Of a stretch of DNA of 12,927 nt, positions 1-7,342 are shown piece by piece. The DNA lies in assembly GCA_964517355.1 (NCBI GenBank), contig CAZFCK010000135.1, positions 1 to 12,927 on the forward strand, read 5' to 3'. Position 1 is the stretch's first letter, and the number at the start of each line of letters is the position of its first letter. Position numbers and translations under genes: made by a program. The notes below the pieces were generated by a model, which worked only from the letters and a program-made list of their open reading frames with translations, did not search any database and was not told the origin of the DNA. The stretch comes from CAZFCK01 sp964517355. GTDB taxonomy: Bacteria; Desulfobacterota; Desulfovibrionia; Desulfovibrionales; Desulfovibrionaceae.

Positions 1-53
1 CAGGGAAATGCATAAGAGCATCTAGCGCTTTTCAAGCGTGAGATGCTCTAGAA
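1..53 (+). repeat. Palindromic intergenic repeat, copy A (5'-truncated by window edge)
   Basis: These 53 bases match 7509-7560 (copy B) with one substitution and one inserted base. The core is a hairpin at 15-49: outer arms AGAGCATCT (15-23) and AGATGCTCT (41-49) pair perfectly over 9 bp, then an A/G mismatch, then GCGCTT against AAGCGT with a TTC loop. The first three bases (CAG) correspond to the end of a second palindrome seen complete in copy B, so the element very probably continues upstream of the window. It lies beyond the 3' end of the minus-strand eamA gene, outside any coding region. The type resembles REP/BIME-like repeats; the family name is unknown to me. Confidence 0.85.
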
Positions 54-64
54 GTATGGTGCGG

Positions 65-94
65 GAAAGGCCCCCCCTGCAAAGGGGGGCTTTC
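65..94 (-). terminator. GC-rich hairpin downstream of the EamA gene
   Basis: GAAAG plus CCCCCC (65-76, with one bulged G at 70) pairs with GGGGGGCTTTC (84-94), an 11-bp stem with a 7-base loop. It starts 27 bases after the stop codon of the minus-strand transporter gene, which is the right place for a terminator. A proper T-run is missing on either strand; only the TTT inside the stem arm is present. Termination is therefore inferred from position and stem strength. Confidence 0.5.
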
Positions 95-120
95 TCGTCT
101 CCTCCCCTCTGGAAAGAAGG

Positions 121-1029
121 TTATTTCCGGCCCACGGCCAGGCGAAAGCGCCGCATCTCATGCAGGCTGAGCCAGGAATGCCCCAGCAATATGGTGAACA
201 GCAGCAGCCCTCCGGCAATGGTCGTCATGGGTACGCATTCTCCGGTCACGAGCCACACGTAGAACGGTCCCAGGATCATTTCCAGGAGCATGATCATGCT
301 CACTTCAGGCGCGGACACATAGCGGGGGGCGATGAGCAGCAGGCCGAAAGAGAGAGGCAGCACCACGGCCACCAGCATCAGCAGCAGGGGGAGCTTGACC
401 AGGGGGAATGCGAGTGCGCCCCATGCGAAAGGCAGGGCGATGCATGCGGAAAACAATCCGCTCAGGGCCATACAGGGGACCATGTTCACTTCGGGGCGGC
501 TGCGCACCAGCACAAAGGCCATGGCGGAAAAAACCGCCTGACACAGAGCGAGCATGTCGCCGAGAAATGACTGGCTGGAAAAGGAGGCGTTGCCGGAAAC
601 AATGATCAGCACGGCCAGGAACGATCCAACGGAGGCCACCCAGGTGCGCAGGGGCAGTTGCTCGCGCAACAGAAGCCGGGAGAGCAGCGCGGTGAAGATC
701 GGCGCGGTGCTGATAAGCGCGAGGGTGTTTGCCACGCTGGTCAAGTAAAGCGACTGGATGAAAAAAAGCGTGGAAATGGAAAAACACAATCCCGTGAGGA
801 CGCCGGCTTTGCCAACGGCGCGGAAGATGCTCCAGGTCTTGCCGCGATTGAGAACCAGAAGGCTCAGGCTTAAAAAAAGGCACATGCCCAGGCCGCGGTG
901 AAACTGCATGGTCCACTGGGGAAATTGCAACAGCCGGACGAGCAGGGTGTCGGGGCTGAGAAACAAAATTCCGATAAAGGCCAGGAGCAGCCCTTTGCTT
1001 CTTTGGTCTGTCTGAAAGGATAGGGTCAT
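121..1029 (-). CDS. DMT-superfamily transporter, EamA family
   Basis: Predicted inner-membrane protein of 302 residues with about ten hydrophobic segments arranged as two EamA repeats (roughly residues 14-140 and 155-290), the normal length and layout for the drug/metabolite transporter superfamily. Segments such as LLLAFIGILFLSPDTLLVRL near the N terminus and the Pro/Gly-rich helix ends are typical. The substrate cannot be told from sequence; family members export or import amino acids, metabolites or nucleotide derivatives. The frame stays open upstream to 1245, but those 72 residues are polar, Arg/Ser/Pro-rich and unlike a transporter N terminus, and they would run into the yidH-like gene. 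I therefore place the start at the ATG just before the first membrane segment. No clear Shine-Dalgarno precedes this ATG or the alternative ATGs at 1086 and 1125, so the start is uncertain. It follows the DUF202 gene by 118 bp on the same strand and is probably cotranscribed with it. Confidence 0.85.
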   Translation of the reverse strand: MTLSFQTDQRSKGLLLAFIGILFLSPDTLLVRLLQFPQWTMQFHRGLGMCLFLSLSLLVLNRGKTWSIFRAVGKAGVLTGLCFSISTLFFIQSLYLTSVANTLALISTAPIFTALLSRLLLREQLPLRTWVASVGSFLAVLIIVSGNASFSSQSFLGDMLALCQAVFSAMAFVLVRSRPEVNMVPCMALSGLFSACIALPFAWGALAFPLVKLPLLLMLVAVVLPLSFGLLLIAPRYVSAPEVSMIMLLEMILGPFYVWLVTGECVPMTTIAGGLLLFTILLGHSWLSLHEMRRFRLAVGRK

Positions 1030-1147
1030 GGGGGCGGTCGCGGGTTGTTGATTGTTTCGGTTTCGGGAACAGGACGAAGGCCGCATGGACAAGGGCGGGC
1101 AATGCAGCCGCGCCCCAGGGCGCATGAGGGCGCGGCCCGCGTCGCCG

Positions 1148-1558
1148 TTATGAAAAAGCGTAATAAAGCGCCAGGCCGATAATGACGACAAAAAGCACGA
1201 GTTCGGGGATGACGAACAATTCGCTTTTCCTGAAACCAAGTTCACGCTCCCGGACCACGTAGCGATACGCCGCGAAAATGGTCATGAGCGGCCCCATGAT
1301 GAAGGCGGCTATGCCCAGCGAGGACAGATCGCGTTTCATAGGGTCCGGAACGTCTTGCAGGTGCATGAAGGTGTCGATTCTTTCGAGAAAAAAACCGAAG
1401 GCCATGACGGAAAGCGCGGTGCGGCACCAGGCGAGAAAGGTGCGCCGGTTGGCCATGCGCGTTCTGGTGACGGCCATGGCGGTGCGCTCGCCGGCCAGCC
1501 GGGTGCGTTCAACGGCCAATTCATCCGTGGTAAGTTTGGTGTAGTCTTTGAGAGACAT
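1148..1558 (-). CDS. DUF202/YidH-type small membrane protein
   Basis: 136-residue protein with a charged N-terminal region (residues 1-38, many Arg/Glu) and three membrane segments (about 41-58, 81-101 and 113-135). The signature NRRTFLAWCRTALSVMAFG (residues 38-55) is the conserved RTxLAWxRT motif of the DUF202 family, which includes E. coli YidH and YidG. The family has no established biochemical function. The N-terminal region is somewhat longer than in typical members of about 115 residues. The ATG is chosen because the family motif follows at the expected distance and because a sigma70-like promoter lies just upstream (-10 at 1598-1593). That promoter would exclude the longer TTG start at 1621. 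No convincing Shine-Dalgarno is visible. It heads a likely two-gene minus-strand unit with the EamA transporter. Confidence 0.85.
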   Translation of the reverse strand: MSLKDYTKLTTDELAVERTRLAGERTAMAVTRTRMANRRTFLAWCRTALSVMAFGFFLERIDTFMHLQDVPDPMKRDLSSLGIAAFIMGPLMTIFAAYRYVVRERELGFRKSELFVIPELVLFVVIIGLALYYAFS

Positions 1559-1592
1559 GAGGTTCAGGGGTTGAGGGTTATTAAGGAAGGGA

Positions 1593-1621
1593 ATTGTAAT
1601 GAAAGAGAGAACATCAGGCAA
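1593..1621 (-). promoter_or_regulatory. Sigma70-like promoter for the DUF202 gene
   Basis: On the minus strand TTGCCT (1621-1616) and TACAAT (1598-1593) are separated by exactly 17 bases; the -10 matches consensus in 5 of 6 positions and the -35 in 4 of 6. Initiation would fall near 1586, leaving a leader of about 28 bases before the ATG at 1558. This is sequence pattern only. Confidence 0.55.
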
Positions 1622-1690
1622 CCTGCAGTCACCGCCTCATGGGAGCGGCCAGCGCGGGGACCCCGGCAGCCGTCCGGCCCGGAGGCGGCT

Positions 1691-1719
1691 TTGCGGCATG
1701 GAGTTGAGGGTTCTATAAA
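1691..1719 (+). promoter_or_regulatory. Possible second promoter upstream of the tRNA
   Basis: TTGCGG (1691-1696) and TATAAA (1714-1719) are 17 bases apart. The -10 is good (5 of 6) and the -35 weak (3 of 6). It points towards the tRNA-Gly gene, which has a better -35 closer by, so this may be accessory or spurious. Confidence 0.25.
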
Positions 1720-1738
1720 GATAACATGTGCGAGGCTC

Positions 1739-1769
1739 TTGACAAGCTGATAATAGGAGGATATTTAAT
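1739..1769 (+). promoter_or_regulatory. Promoter of the tRNA-Gly gene
   Basis: A perfect TTGACA (1739-1744) is followed after 17 bases by TATTTA, or after 19 bases by TTTAAT (5 of 6 matches, 1764-1769). Either places initiation a few bases before the mature tRNA 5' end at 1782, giving a short 5' leader as is usual for stable RNA promoters. The -10 choice is ambiguous. Confidence 0.6.
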
Positions 1770-1781
1770 ACCACTTGGATT

Positions 1782-1857
1782 GCGGGTGTAGCTCAGATGG
1801 TAGAGTACAAGCTTCCCAAGCTTGGTGTCGCGGGTTCGATCCCCGTCGCCCGCTCCA
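1782..1857 (+). tRNA. tRNA-Gly (anticodon CCC)
   Basis: A complete 76-base cloverleaf: acceptor arms GCGGGTG (1782-1788) and CGCCCGC (1847-1853, with one G-U pair), the D-arm start TAGCTCAG, an anticodon arm CAAGC-TTCCCAA-GCTTG giving anticodon CCC, the T-arm GCGGGTTCGATCCCCGT, discriminator T and an encoded CCA (1855-1857). Anticodon CCC reads GGG glycine codons. It is followed by a strong terminator before rimP, so it looks like its own transcription unit. In E. coli a tRNA gene (metY) likewise sits directly upstream of rimP-nusA-infB; here the isoacceptor is glycine instead. Confidence 0.97.
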
Positions 1858-1924
1858 GATTTTGTGTTGCATCCTGCGGTACACGTGGCGCGCTGTTAAG
1901 GGCGCCGGTGGATCTGGAACACGG

Positions 1925-1954
1925 GGTGGGCTCAGAGCTCCACCTTTTTTTTTT
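1925..1954 (+). terminator. Intrinsic terminator after tRNA-Gly
   Basis: GGTGGGC (1925-1931) pairs with GC-CCACC (1937-1944, one bulged T at 1939) around a TCAGA loop, followed at once by ten T residues (1945-1954). This is a textbook Rho-independent terminator about 70 bases after the tRNA 3' end and 79 bases before rimP. Read-through into rimP remains possible. Confidence 0.88.
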
Positions 1955-2032
1955 ACATCACAGCGTGGTCGCTTTGTTACGCAGGAAAAATTCTTCTGGT
2001 TCCAGTACAGTACGCGACGAGGTTGATTATTG

Positions 2033-2593
2033 ATGACAGAGCAGTCGCTGCAAGAGGCCATACGGGCACTGGCGGCACCCCTTGCGGCGTCCATGGGGCT
2101 TTATATCTGGGGCCTTGAATACGCCAGAGGCAAGCGCTCCCTGGTGCGGGTGTATCTGGAAAGCCTGCACGATGCGCACGAGCCCGGAGAAGGCGTCAGT
2201 ATCGACCAATGCGCGAAGTTTTCCCGGAATCTGGCTCTGGCCCTGGATGTGGAGGATTTGATCCCGGGTGCCTATACGCTGGAAGTTTCCTCTCCTGGAT
2301 TGGCGCGCCCGTTTTTTGCCGCTCGGCAGATGGCCGGTTATATTGGGCAGACTGTGGAGCTGGTGTTGCGTGAACCCCTTGTGACCGCGTTTCCCGGCAG
2401 AAAATCCTTCAAAGGCCCCCTGCGCGCCGTGGAGGGGGAGGATGTGCACGTTGAAATAGAAGCGGGGGCGGAAGGAGAACACGACGTTCTTCAGCTTCGC
2501 TGGCAAGATTTGAAAAAGGCCCGCCTCGCTCCGGATTTCAACATCCCGTCCGCTCCCGGCAAAGAGAAAAAAAAGAAGGGCAAGAAACGTTGA
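2033..2593 (+). CDS. rimP: Ribosome maturation factor RimP
   Basis: RimP binds the 30S subunit and helps its late assembly in the cytoplasm. The 186-residue product has the N-terminal alpha/beta domain and, around residues 80-92, the family signature LEVSSPGLARPF, followed by the C-terminal small beta domain (about residues 105-170). It ends in a tail of almost pure lysine (KEKKKKGKKR), an extension of the usual ~150-residue protein and plausibly RNA-binding. ATG 2033 is preferred over TTG 2030; a GAGG lies about 10 bases upstream. It is the first gene of the rimP-nusA-ylxR-infB run, with nusA 73 bp downstream. No convincing sigma70 promoter could be picked out between the tRNA terminator and this gene. 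Confidence 0.93.
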   Translation: MTEQSLQEAIRALAAPLAASMGLYIWGLEYARGKRSLVRVYLESLHDAHEPGEGVSIDQCAKFSRNLALALDVEDLIPGAYTLEVSSPGLARPFFAARQMAGYIGQTVELVLREPLVTAFPGRKSFKGPLRAVEGEDVHVEIEAGAEGEHDVLQLRWQDLKKARLAPDFNIPSAPGKEKKKKGKKR

Positions 2594-2666
2594 TCATCAT
2601 AACAAAGCGTATTTTCAAGGCCGCTCCCTGGTCTTGTCATATATTCGTACCGTTAAGGAGCACCCC

Positions 2667-4040
2667 ATGAGCATGGAATTGAAAAAAGCCATCGACCAGA
2701 TCAGCAAAGACCGGGGCATAGACCGTGACCTGCTCGTCGATACCCTGGAAGAGGCGGTACGCTCCTCGGTGGCACGTAAATACGGCGACATGATCGACGT
2801 TGAAGTGAATTACAATGAAGAAACCGGGGAGATCGAGGTCTATCAGTTCAAAATCGTCACGGACGAGGTCTTGAACCCGGCCAATGAGATCACTTTGGAA
2901 GAGGCCGTGGAGCACGACCCCGGGGTGCAGCTTGACGACGAAATAGGCTTTCGCCTCAATGTCGAAGATCTGGGCCGCATTGCGGCGCAGTCGGCCAAGC
3001 AGGTGATCATCCAGCGCATGCGGGACGCCGAGCAGGAAATTATTTACGAAGAGTTCAAGGACCGCAAAGGCGATATCGTCTCCGGGATCATCCAGCGCCG
3101 CGACCGTATGGGGTGGATCATCAACTTGGGGCGTACCGAAGCCCTGCTGGCCAAGGAAGAGCAGATCCCCAAGGAGCGTTTCAAGCGCGGCGACCGTATT
3201 CAGGCCCTGATCATCGACGTGCGTAAGGAAGGGCGCGGCCCCCAGGTTATCGTCTCCCGTTCGCATCCCGATTATATGGCCACGTTGTTCAAGCGCGAAG
3301 TGCCGGAAGTGGATGACGGCATCATCACCATCATGGATGTGGCGCGCGATCCTGGAAGCAGGGCCAAAGTAGCCGTTGTCTCCAAGGACCGCGACGTGGA
3401 TCCGGTGGGCGCGTGCGTCGGCGTTCGCGGTTCGCGTATCCAGAACATCGTTCAGGAACTGCGCGGGGAGCGTATCGACATTGTGGTGTGGAGCCCGGAT
3501 ATCGCCACCTACGCGGTCAAGGCCCTTTCTCCGGCCGTTATCTCGCGCATCACGGTCGATGAGGATGAGAATCTTCTGGAAGTGGTGGTGCCGGATGATC
3601 AGCTGACCCTGGCCATTGGCCGCAAAGGGCAGAATGTGAAGCTGGCTTCCAAGCTCCTGGGATGGAAGATCGATATCTTTACCGAAAGCAAGTACAACCA
3701 GTTGAACGCAGGGCGCGAACAGCTGGAGCAATTGGCCAGCGTGGCCGAAATATCCGTAGAAAGCTTCCTTTCCGCTGGTCTGGAGAATATCGAACAGGTG
3801 GCCAAAGCCTCTGACGAGTTCCTGTCTGAAAAACTTAGTTTGACCGAAAACAGAATTTCCGACCTCCGCTCCGCAATCAACTTCCTGGGATACACAGTCA
3901 GCGAAGAAGACGAAGACGCAGCCGAAGAACAAGTGTCCTCCGATGCGGGAGAGGGGCTCGACACCGATGCCGCACCCCGGCAGCAGGAGGGCGCGGAAGC
4001 TTCCAGCCGGACCGAAGACAAGGAGCAGAGCTCTGAGTAG
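2667..4040 (+). CDS. nusA: Transcription termination/antitermination factor NusA
   Basis: NusA binds RNA polymerase and nascent RNA and modulates pausing, intrinsic termination and antitermination. The 457-residue product shows the N-terminal RNA-polymerase-binding domain (1-125), an S1 domain (about 135-200), KH1 (about 240-285, with VGACVGVRGSRIQ) and KH2 (about 300-350, with LTLAIGRKGQNVKLASKLLG). A C-terminal helical segment (about 355-415) resembles one helix-hairpin-helix repeat. The last 40 residues are an acidic, Glu/Ser-rich low-complexity tail. It is shorter than E. coli NusA (495), which has two acidic repeats. The ATG at 2667 is preceded by TAAGGAG with 6-base spacing. An in-frame ATG two codons on (2673) and an upstream open frame to 2634 are less likely starts. 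The stop overlaps the region where ylxR translation may begin. Confidence 0.97.
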   Translation: MSMELKKAIDQISKDRGIDRDLLVDTLEEAVRSSVARKYGDMIDVEVNYNEETGEIEVYQFKIVTDEVLNPANEITLEEAVEHDPGVQLDDEIGFRLNVEDLGRIAAQSAKQVIIQRMRDAEQEIIYEEFKDRKGDIVSGIIQRRDRMGWIINLGRTEALLAKEEQIPKERFKRGDRIQALIIDVRKEGRGPQVIVSRSHPDYMATLFKREVPEVDDGIITIMDVARDPGSRAKVAVVSKDRDVDPVGACVGVRGSRIQNIVQELRGERIDIVVWSPDIATYAVKALSPAVISRITVDEDENLLEVVVPDDQLTLAIGRKGQNVKLASKLLGWKIDIFTESKYNQLNAGREQLEQLASVAEISVESFLSAGLENIEQVAKASDEFLSEKLSLTENRISDLRSAINFLGYTVSEEDEDAAEEQVSSDAGEGLDTDAAPRQQEGAEASSRTEDKEQSSE

Positions 4041-4086
4041 GCACAATAACAACGAGCATGAATCCCGCAGTGGCAGGCACGTGCCA

Positions 4087-4320
4087 ATGCGCACTTGCGT
4101 GGTGTGCAGGCGACGCATGCCGAAAAAATCCCTCAACCGCTATGCTTGTCCTGCGAGCGTCGACCAGAGGGCGACGGCTGATTCCATGCAGCCGCTTTTC
4201 GACCCTGAACAGCGTCGACCGGGCAGGGGGTTTTACATCTGCAACCACGCAGAATGCCAAAAGCGCAAAGAGCGTTTTCAAGGCTGGCGGCGGAAGTGCA
4301 AGGGGGTAGTGAAAATATGA
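4087..4320 (+). CDS. ylxR: YlxR family (DUF448) RNA-binding protein
   Basis: Small basic protein of the YlxR/DUF448 family, regularly found between nusA and infB. Seen directly: the N-terminal MRTCVVCRRRMPKKSL block with CxxC, a central RRPGRGFYIC motif (the family's GRG-Y-C signature) and a Lys/Arg-rich C terminus. Proposed roles include RNA binding and effects on transcription or RNase P; none is settled. From the ATG at 4087 it is 77 residues. Family members normally have several residues before the P-[ML]-R-x-C block, and here the residues upstream in frame (RHVP) fit that pattern. An AAGGAG at 4020-4025 lies 7 bases before an in-frame CTG at 4033, which would give 95 residues. The true start may therefore be 4033 (CTG) or 4081 (GTG). 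The stop overlaps the infB start as ATGA. Confidence 0.88.
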   Translation: MRTCVVCRRRMPKKSLNRYACPASVDQRATADSMQPLFDPEQRRPGRGFYICNHAECQKRKERFQGWRRKCKGVVKI

Positions 4321-7277
4321 CGACGGAACGAGCACGGGTAAAAGATCTTTCAGCGGAACTCGGGGTCAGCAACAAGGATTTGCTGCAGGCCCTGCGCGAG
4401 CTGGACATTCAAGCCAAGAGCCATATGAGCACGCTTACTCCTGAAGAAGTAGAGGAAGTCAGGGCGCGGTTCAAGGACGTCACCGCCACCACCGAGGTGG
4501 TGCGCAAGGAAGTGCAGCCGGGCGTTATCGTGCGGAGAAGGCGCAAGACCGTACAGCCCGAGCACGGCGCCGCAGCGCCCCTGGAACAGGAATCCGATGA
4601 AGCGGCTGTCGCTGGGGAGCACGTCGCCCAGGAACCTGTGGTGGAAGACGAAGACGTTGAGACGCCGACCGCCGAACACCAGGAAGTGACGCCCGAACCC
4701 GAGCCGGAACCAGAGCCCGAGCGCGAGGCGTCGTCCTCGGCTCGCATCATCGCCGGACCTGGCGTGCCCCCTCGTGAAGAGGAGCCGGAAGAAGAGGCGG
4801 TTCCTGAGGTTCAGCCGGATCTCGAGCCTGAAGTCCAGACCGAGCCTCAGCCGGAAGCCCAGGCCGGGGCCCAGCCCGAGATCCAGCCGGAAGCCCGGCC
4901 GGAAGACTCGGAACAAGGGCGGGCGCCTGAAGAGGAGCAGCCTGTGGACTCGGCCGCGAAAACGGCTCCTGAGGAGGAGGCCCACGAGGCCGCCCCGGCT
5001 CCTGTGGAAGAAAAAGCGCGCGAGATGAAAAAGGATTCTCCTGCCGCCGAGGCGGATAAATCCGTTGCCCGGACGGCCGCTCCGCAACAGGAAGAGGAGG
5101 CCGAAGGCAAAAAGGCCAGGAAGAAGCGCAAGAAAAAGCCCGTGGTCAGTTCCGAACCGCAGGTGCGCATTATTTCCAGGCCCGAGCCTGCTCCCGAGCC
5201 CAAGGTCGTACGTCCGGCCAAACCGGAACGTCCCAAGGCTCCGGCCCCCGCCGGTGGTCCTCCCACGGAGGAAAGCGAGGAGTCGCGCAACCGCAAAAAG
5301 CGCAAGAAAGACAAGCGCGTTGTGGAATTTCCGCACACTGCGCCGGAAGATGAAGATCGCCGCAAGGCCAGTATTCAGGTCAAGAAAAAGAAGACCGCGA
5401 CCTTGAAGGACAAGACCGGCGGGAAGCCGCGCAGCGGCAAACGGCGTCGCGATTTCCAGGATATGGAAAGTCCGGCCGCTCCCGCGCAGCAGCAGATCAC
5501 GCAGCCGCTCAAGGCGTCCAAACGTAAGATCAAGATCGACGAGGCCATACGTTTGCAGGATCTGGCGCATCAGATGGGCATCAAGGCGCAATCCTTGATC
5601 AAGGTGCTTTTCGGCTTGGGCGTCATGGCCACCATCAACCAATCCCTGGACATGGATACTGCGGGGCTTGTGGCTGCGGAATTCGGTTACGAGGTGGAGA
5701 AGGTGGGCTTTTCCGAGGAAAGCTATCTCATGCCCCAGATCGAAGACAAGCCTGAAGACCTCAAGGGGCGCCCCCCCGTCGTGACCATCATGGGCCACGT
5801 TGACCACGGCAAGACATCGTTGCTCGACGCCATCCGCAAGTCCAACGTCACCCTTGGCGAAGCCGGCGGCATTACGCAGCATATCGGCGCCTACCACGTC
5901 GCCACGCCGCGGGGCGAGGTCGTGTTTCTGGATACACCGGGCCATGAGGCCTTCACCGCCATGCGCGCGCGCGGCGCTCAGGTCACCGATATCGTTGTCC
6001 TGGTCGTGGCGGCGGACGACGGCGTTATGGATCAGACGCGCGAGGCCGTGAACCACTCCAAGGCCGCGGGCGTGCCCATCATGGTGGCGGTGAACAAGAT
6101 CGATAAGGAAGGCGCCGATCCTGACCGCGCCCGTCGCGAACTGTCCGAACTCGGGCTGCTGCCCGAGGACTGGGGCGGCGAGACGATCTACGCCAATGTT
6201 TCCGCCAAGCAGCGCATAGGCATAGACGAGCTGCTGGAACTTATTCTGTTGCAGGCCGAAGTGCTGGAGCTCAAGGCGAATCCGGATAAATTCGCCAGGG
6301 GGCATATTGTGGAAGCCCGTCTGGACAAAGGCCGCGGGGCCGTGGCCACGGTGCTGATTCAGGAAGGCACGCTGCATCAGGGCGATTACTTTGTCTGCGG
6401 ACTGTATAACGGCCGCGTGCGCGCCATGTTCGACGACCAGGGCAAGAAGGTGCGTGAGGCCGGTCCGTCCATGCCCGTGGAGGTGCAGGGACTGGAGGGC
6501 GTACCCGAGGCCGGCGACGAGTTCGCCGTGGTGGAGGACGAGAAGGTTGCGCGCCGGATCGCGGAATCGCGCCAGCTCAAGGAACGCGAAAAGGCCCTGG
6601 CCAAGGAGAGCAAGGTCACTCTGGAAACCTTCCTTTCCAAGCGCGCCGGAGAAGCGGAGCAACAGGTGCTCAATCTGGTCGTGAAATCCGACGTGCAAGG
6701 CTCCCTGGAGGCCGTACACGACGCCCTGCTCAAGCTCTCCACGGATGAAGTCAAGGTGAACATCATCCACGGCGGCACCGGCGCCATCACGGAAACGGAT
6801 ATCATGCTCGCTTCCGCTTCCGACGCCATCGTCATAGGCTTCAACGTGCGCCCCACCGCCAAAGTCAAGGACGTGGCGGAGCAGGAAAATATCGAGATCC
6901 GTTTCTACGATATCATCTACAAGCTGGTGAGCGAGATAAAGGACGCCATGTCCGGCATGCTTTCGCCGGTGACGCGCGAAGTCTATCTGGGGCAGGCCGA
7001 AGTGCGCGACACCTTCAGCGTGCCCAAAGTGGGCACCGTGGCCGGCTGCGCCGTGGTGGACGGCAAGATCCTGCGCAATACCGGTGTGCGGTTGCTGCGT
7101 GAGGGCGTTGTCATCTACACGGGCAAGATATCCTCACTCAAGCGCTTCAAGGATGACGTCAAAGAAGTTACCAAAGGCTTCGAATGCGGTATCGGTCTGG
7201 AAAATTACAATGATATCAAGATGGGCGATGTGATCGAGGCCTTCGACGAAGTGCAGGAGGCCCGCACCCTGGATTAG
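4317..7277 (+). CDS. infB: Translation initiation factor IF-2
   Basis: IF2 is the GTPase that delivers fMet-tRNA to the 30S P site and promotes subunit joining. The 986-residue product contains an N-terminal IF2_N winged domain (1-52), then a linker of about 340 residues: first Glu/Pro/Gln-rich with degenerate PE repeats (about 90-240), then Lys/Arg-rich with KKRKKK-like clusters (about 250-395). A second IF2_N-like domain follows (about 400-463), then the GTPase domain with all motifs: GHVDHGKT 493-500, the GGITQHIGAYHV switch I, DTPGHE 539-544, NKID 593-596 and SAK 629-631. Domains II, C1 and C2 fill the remainder to about 980. The ATG is chosen because it overlaps the ylxR stop (ATGA), has AGGGGG upstream and starts IF2_N; the 21 extra upstream residues belong to the ylxR reading region. 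A hairpin-rich 464-bp gap follows, so this is probably the last gene of its operon. Confidence 0.98.
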   Translation: MTTERARVKDLSAELGVSNKDLLQALRELDIQAKSHMSTLTPEEVEEVRARFKDVTATTEVVRKEVQPGVIVRRRRKTVQPEHGAAAPLEQESDEAAVAGEHVAQEPVVEDEDVETPTAEHQEVTPEPEPEPEPEREASSSARIIAGPGVPPREEEPEEEAVPEVQPDLEPEVQTEPQPEAQAGAQPEIQPEARPEDSEQGRAPEEEQPVDSAAKTAPEEEAHEAAPAPVEEKAREMKKDSPAAEADKSVARTAAPQQEEEAEGKKARKKRKKKPVVSSEPQVRIISRPEPAPEPKVVRPAKPERPKAPAPAGGPPTEESEESRNRKKRKKDKRVVEFPHTAPEDEDRRKASIQVKKKKTATLKDKTGGKPRSGKRRRDFQDMESPAAPAQQQITQPLKASKRKIKIDEAIRLQDLAHQMGIKAQSLIKVLFGLGVMATINQSLDMDTAGLVAAEFGYEVEKVGFSEESYLMPQIEDKPEDLKGRPPVVTIMGHVDHGKTSLLDAIRKSNVTLGEAGGITQHIGAYHVATPRGEVVFLDTPGHEAFTAMRARGAQVTDIVVLVVAADDGVMDQTREAVNHSKAAGVPIMVAVNKIDKEGADPDRARRELSELGLLPEDWGGETIYANVSAKQRIGIDELLELILLQAEVLELKANPDKFARGHIVEARLDKGRGAVATVLIQEGTLHQGDYFVCGLYNGRVRAMFDDQGKKVREAGPSMPVEVQGLEGVPEAGDEFAVVEDEKVARRIAESRQLKEREKALAKESKVTLETFLSKRAGEAEQQVLNLVVKSDVQGSLEAVHDALLKLSTDEVKVNIIHGGTGAITETDIMLASASDAIVIGFNVRPTAKVKDVAEQENIEIRFYDIIYKLVSEIKDAMSGMLSPVTREVYLGQAEVRDTFSVPKVGTVAGCAVVDGKILRNTGVRLLREGVVIYTGKISSLKRFKDDVKEVTKGFECGIGLENYNDIKMGDVIEAFDEVQEARTLD

Positions 7278-7301
7278 GGCGCCTGGGACGCATTGTTATG
7301 A

Positions 7302-7342
7302 GCGGGGAGGAAAACGTTGTCATCGGACGATTTCCTCCCCGC
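7302..7342 (+). other. Strong hairpin downstream of infB, no T-run
   Basis: GCGGGGAGGAAA (7302-7313) pairs perfectly over 12 bp with TTTCCTCCCCGC (7331-7342), with a further CGT/ACG after one A/A mismatch. It starts 25 bases after the infB stop. It lacks a downstream T-run, so it may be a 3'-end stabiliser or part of a structured region instead of a terminator. Confidence 0.65.

Noticed and set aside
1030..1245. N-terminal extension of the EamA transporter
   Set aside because: The 72 additional residues are polar and low-complexity and would run into the DUF202 coding sequence; the transporter fold begins after ATG 1029.
1599..1718. 39-residue + strand ORF with AAGGAAGGG upstream
   Set aside because: It is Arg/Gly/Pro/Ser-rich with no resemblance to a known small protein, and it overlaps the promoter region of the minus-strand gene; conservation data would be needed to support it.
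2637..4136. 499-codon open frame antisense to nusA
   Set aside because: It is opposite a fully conserved NusA and shows no domain or ribosome binding site; a composition artefact.
4350..6770. 806-codon open frame antisense to infB
   Set aside because: It lies entirely opposite infB, which has complete IF2 motifs. The predicted protein is His/Arg/Leu/Gly-rich without any recognisable domain, as expected from the complement of high-GC codons.
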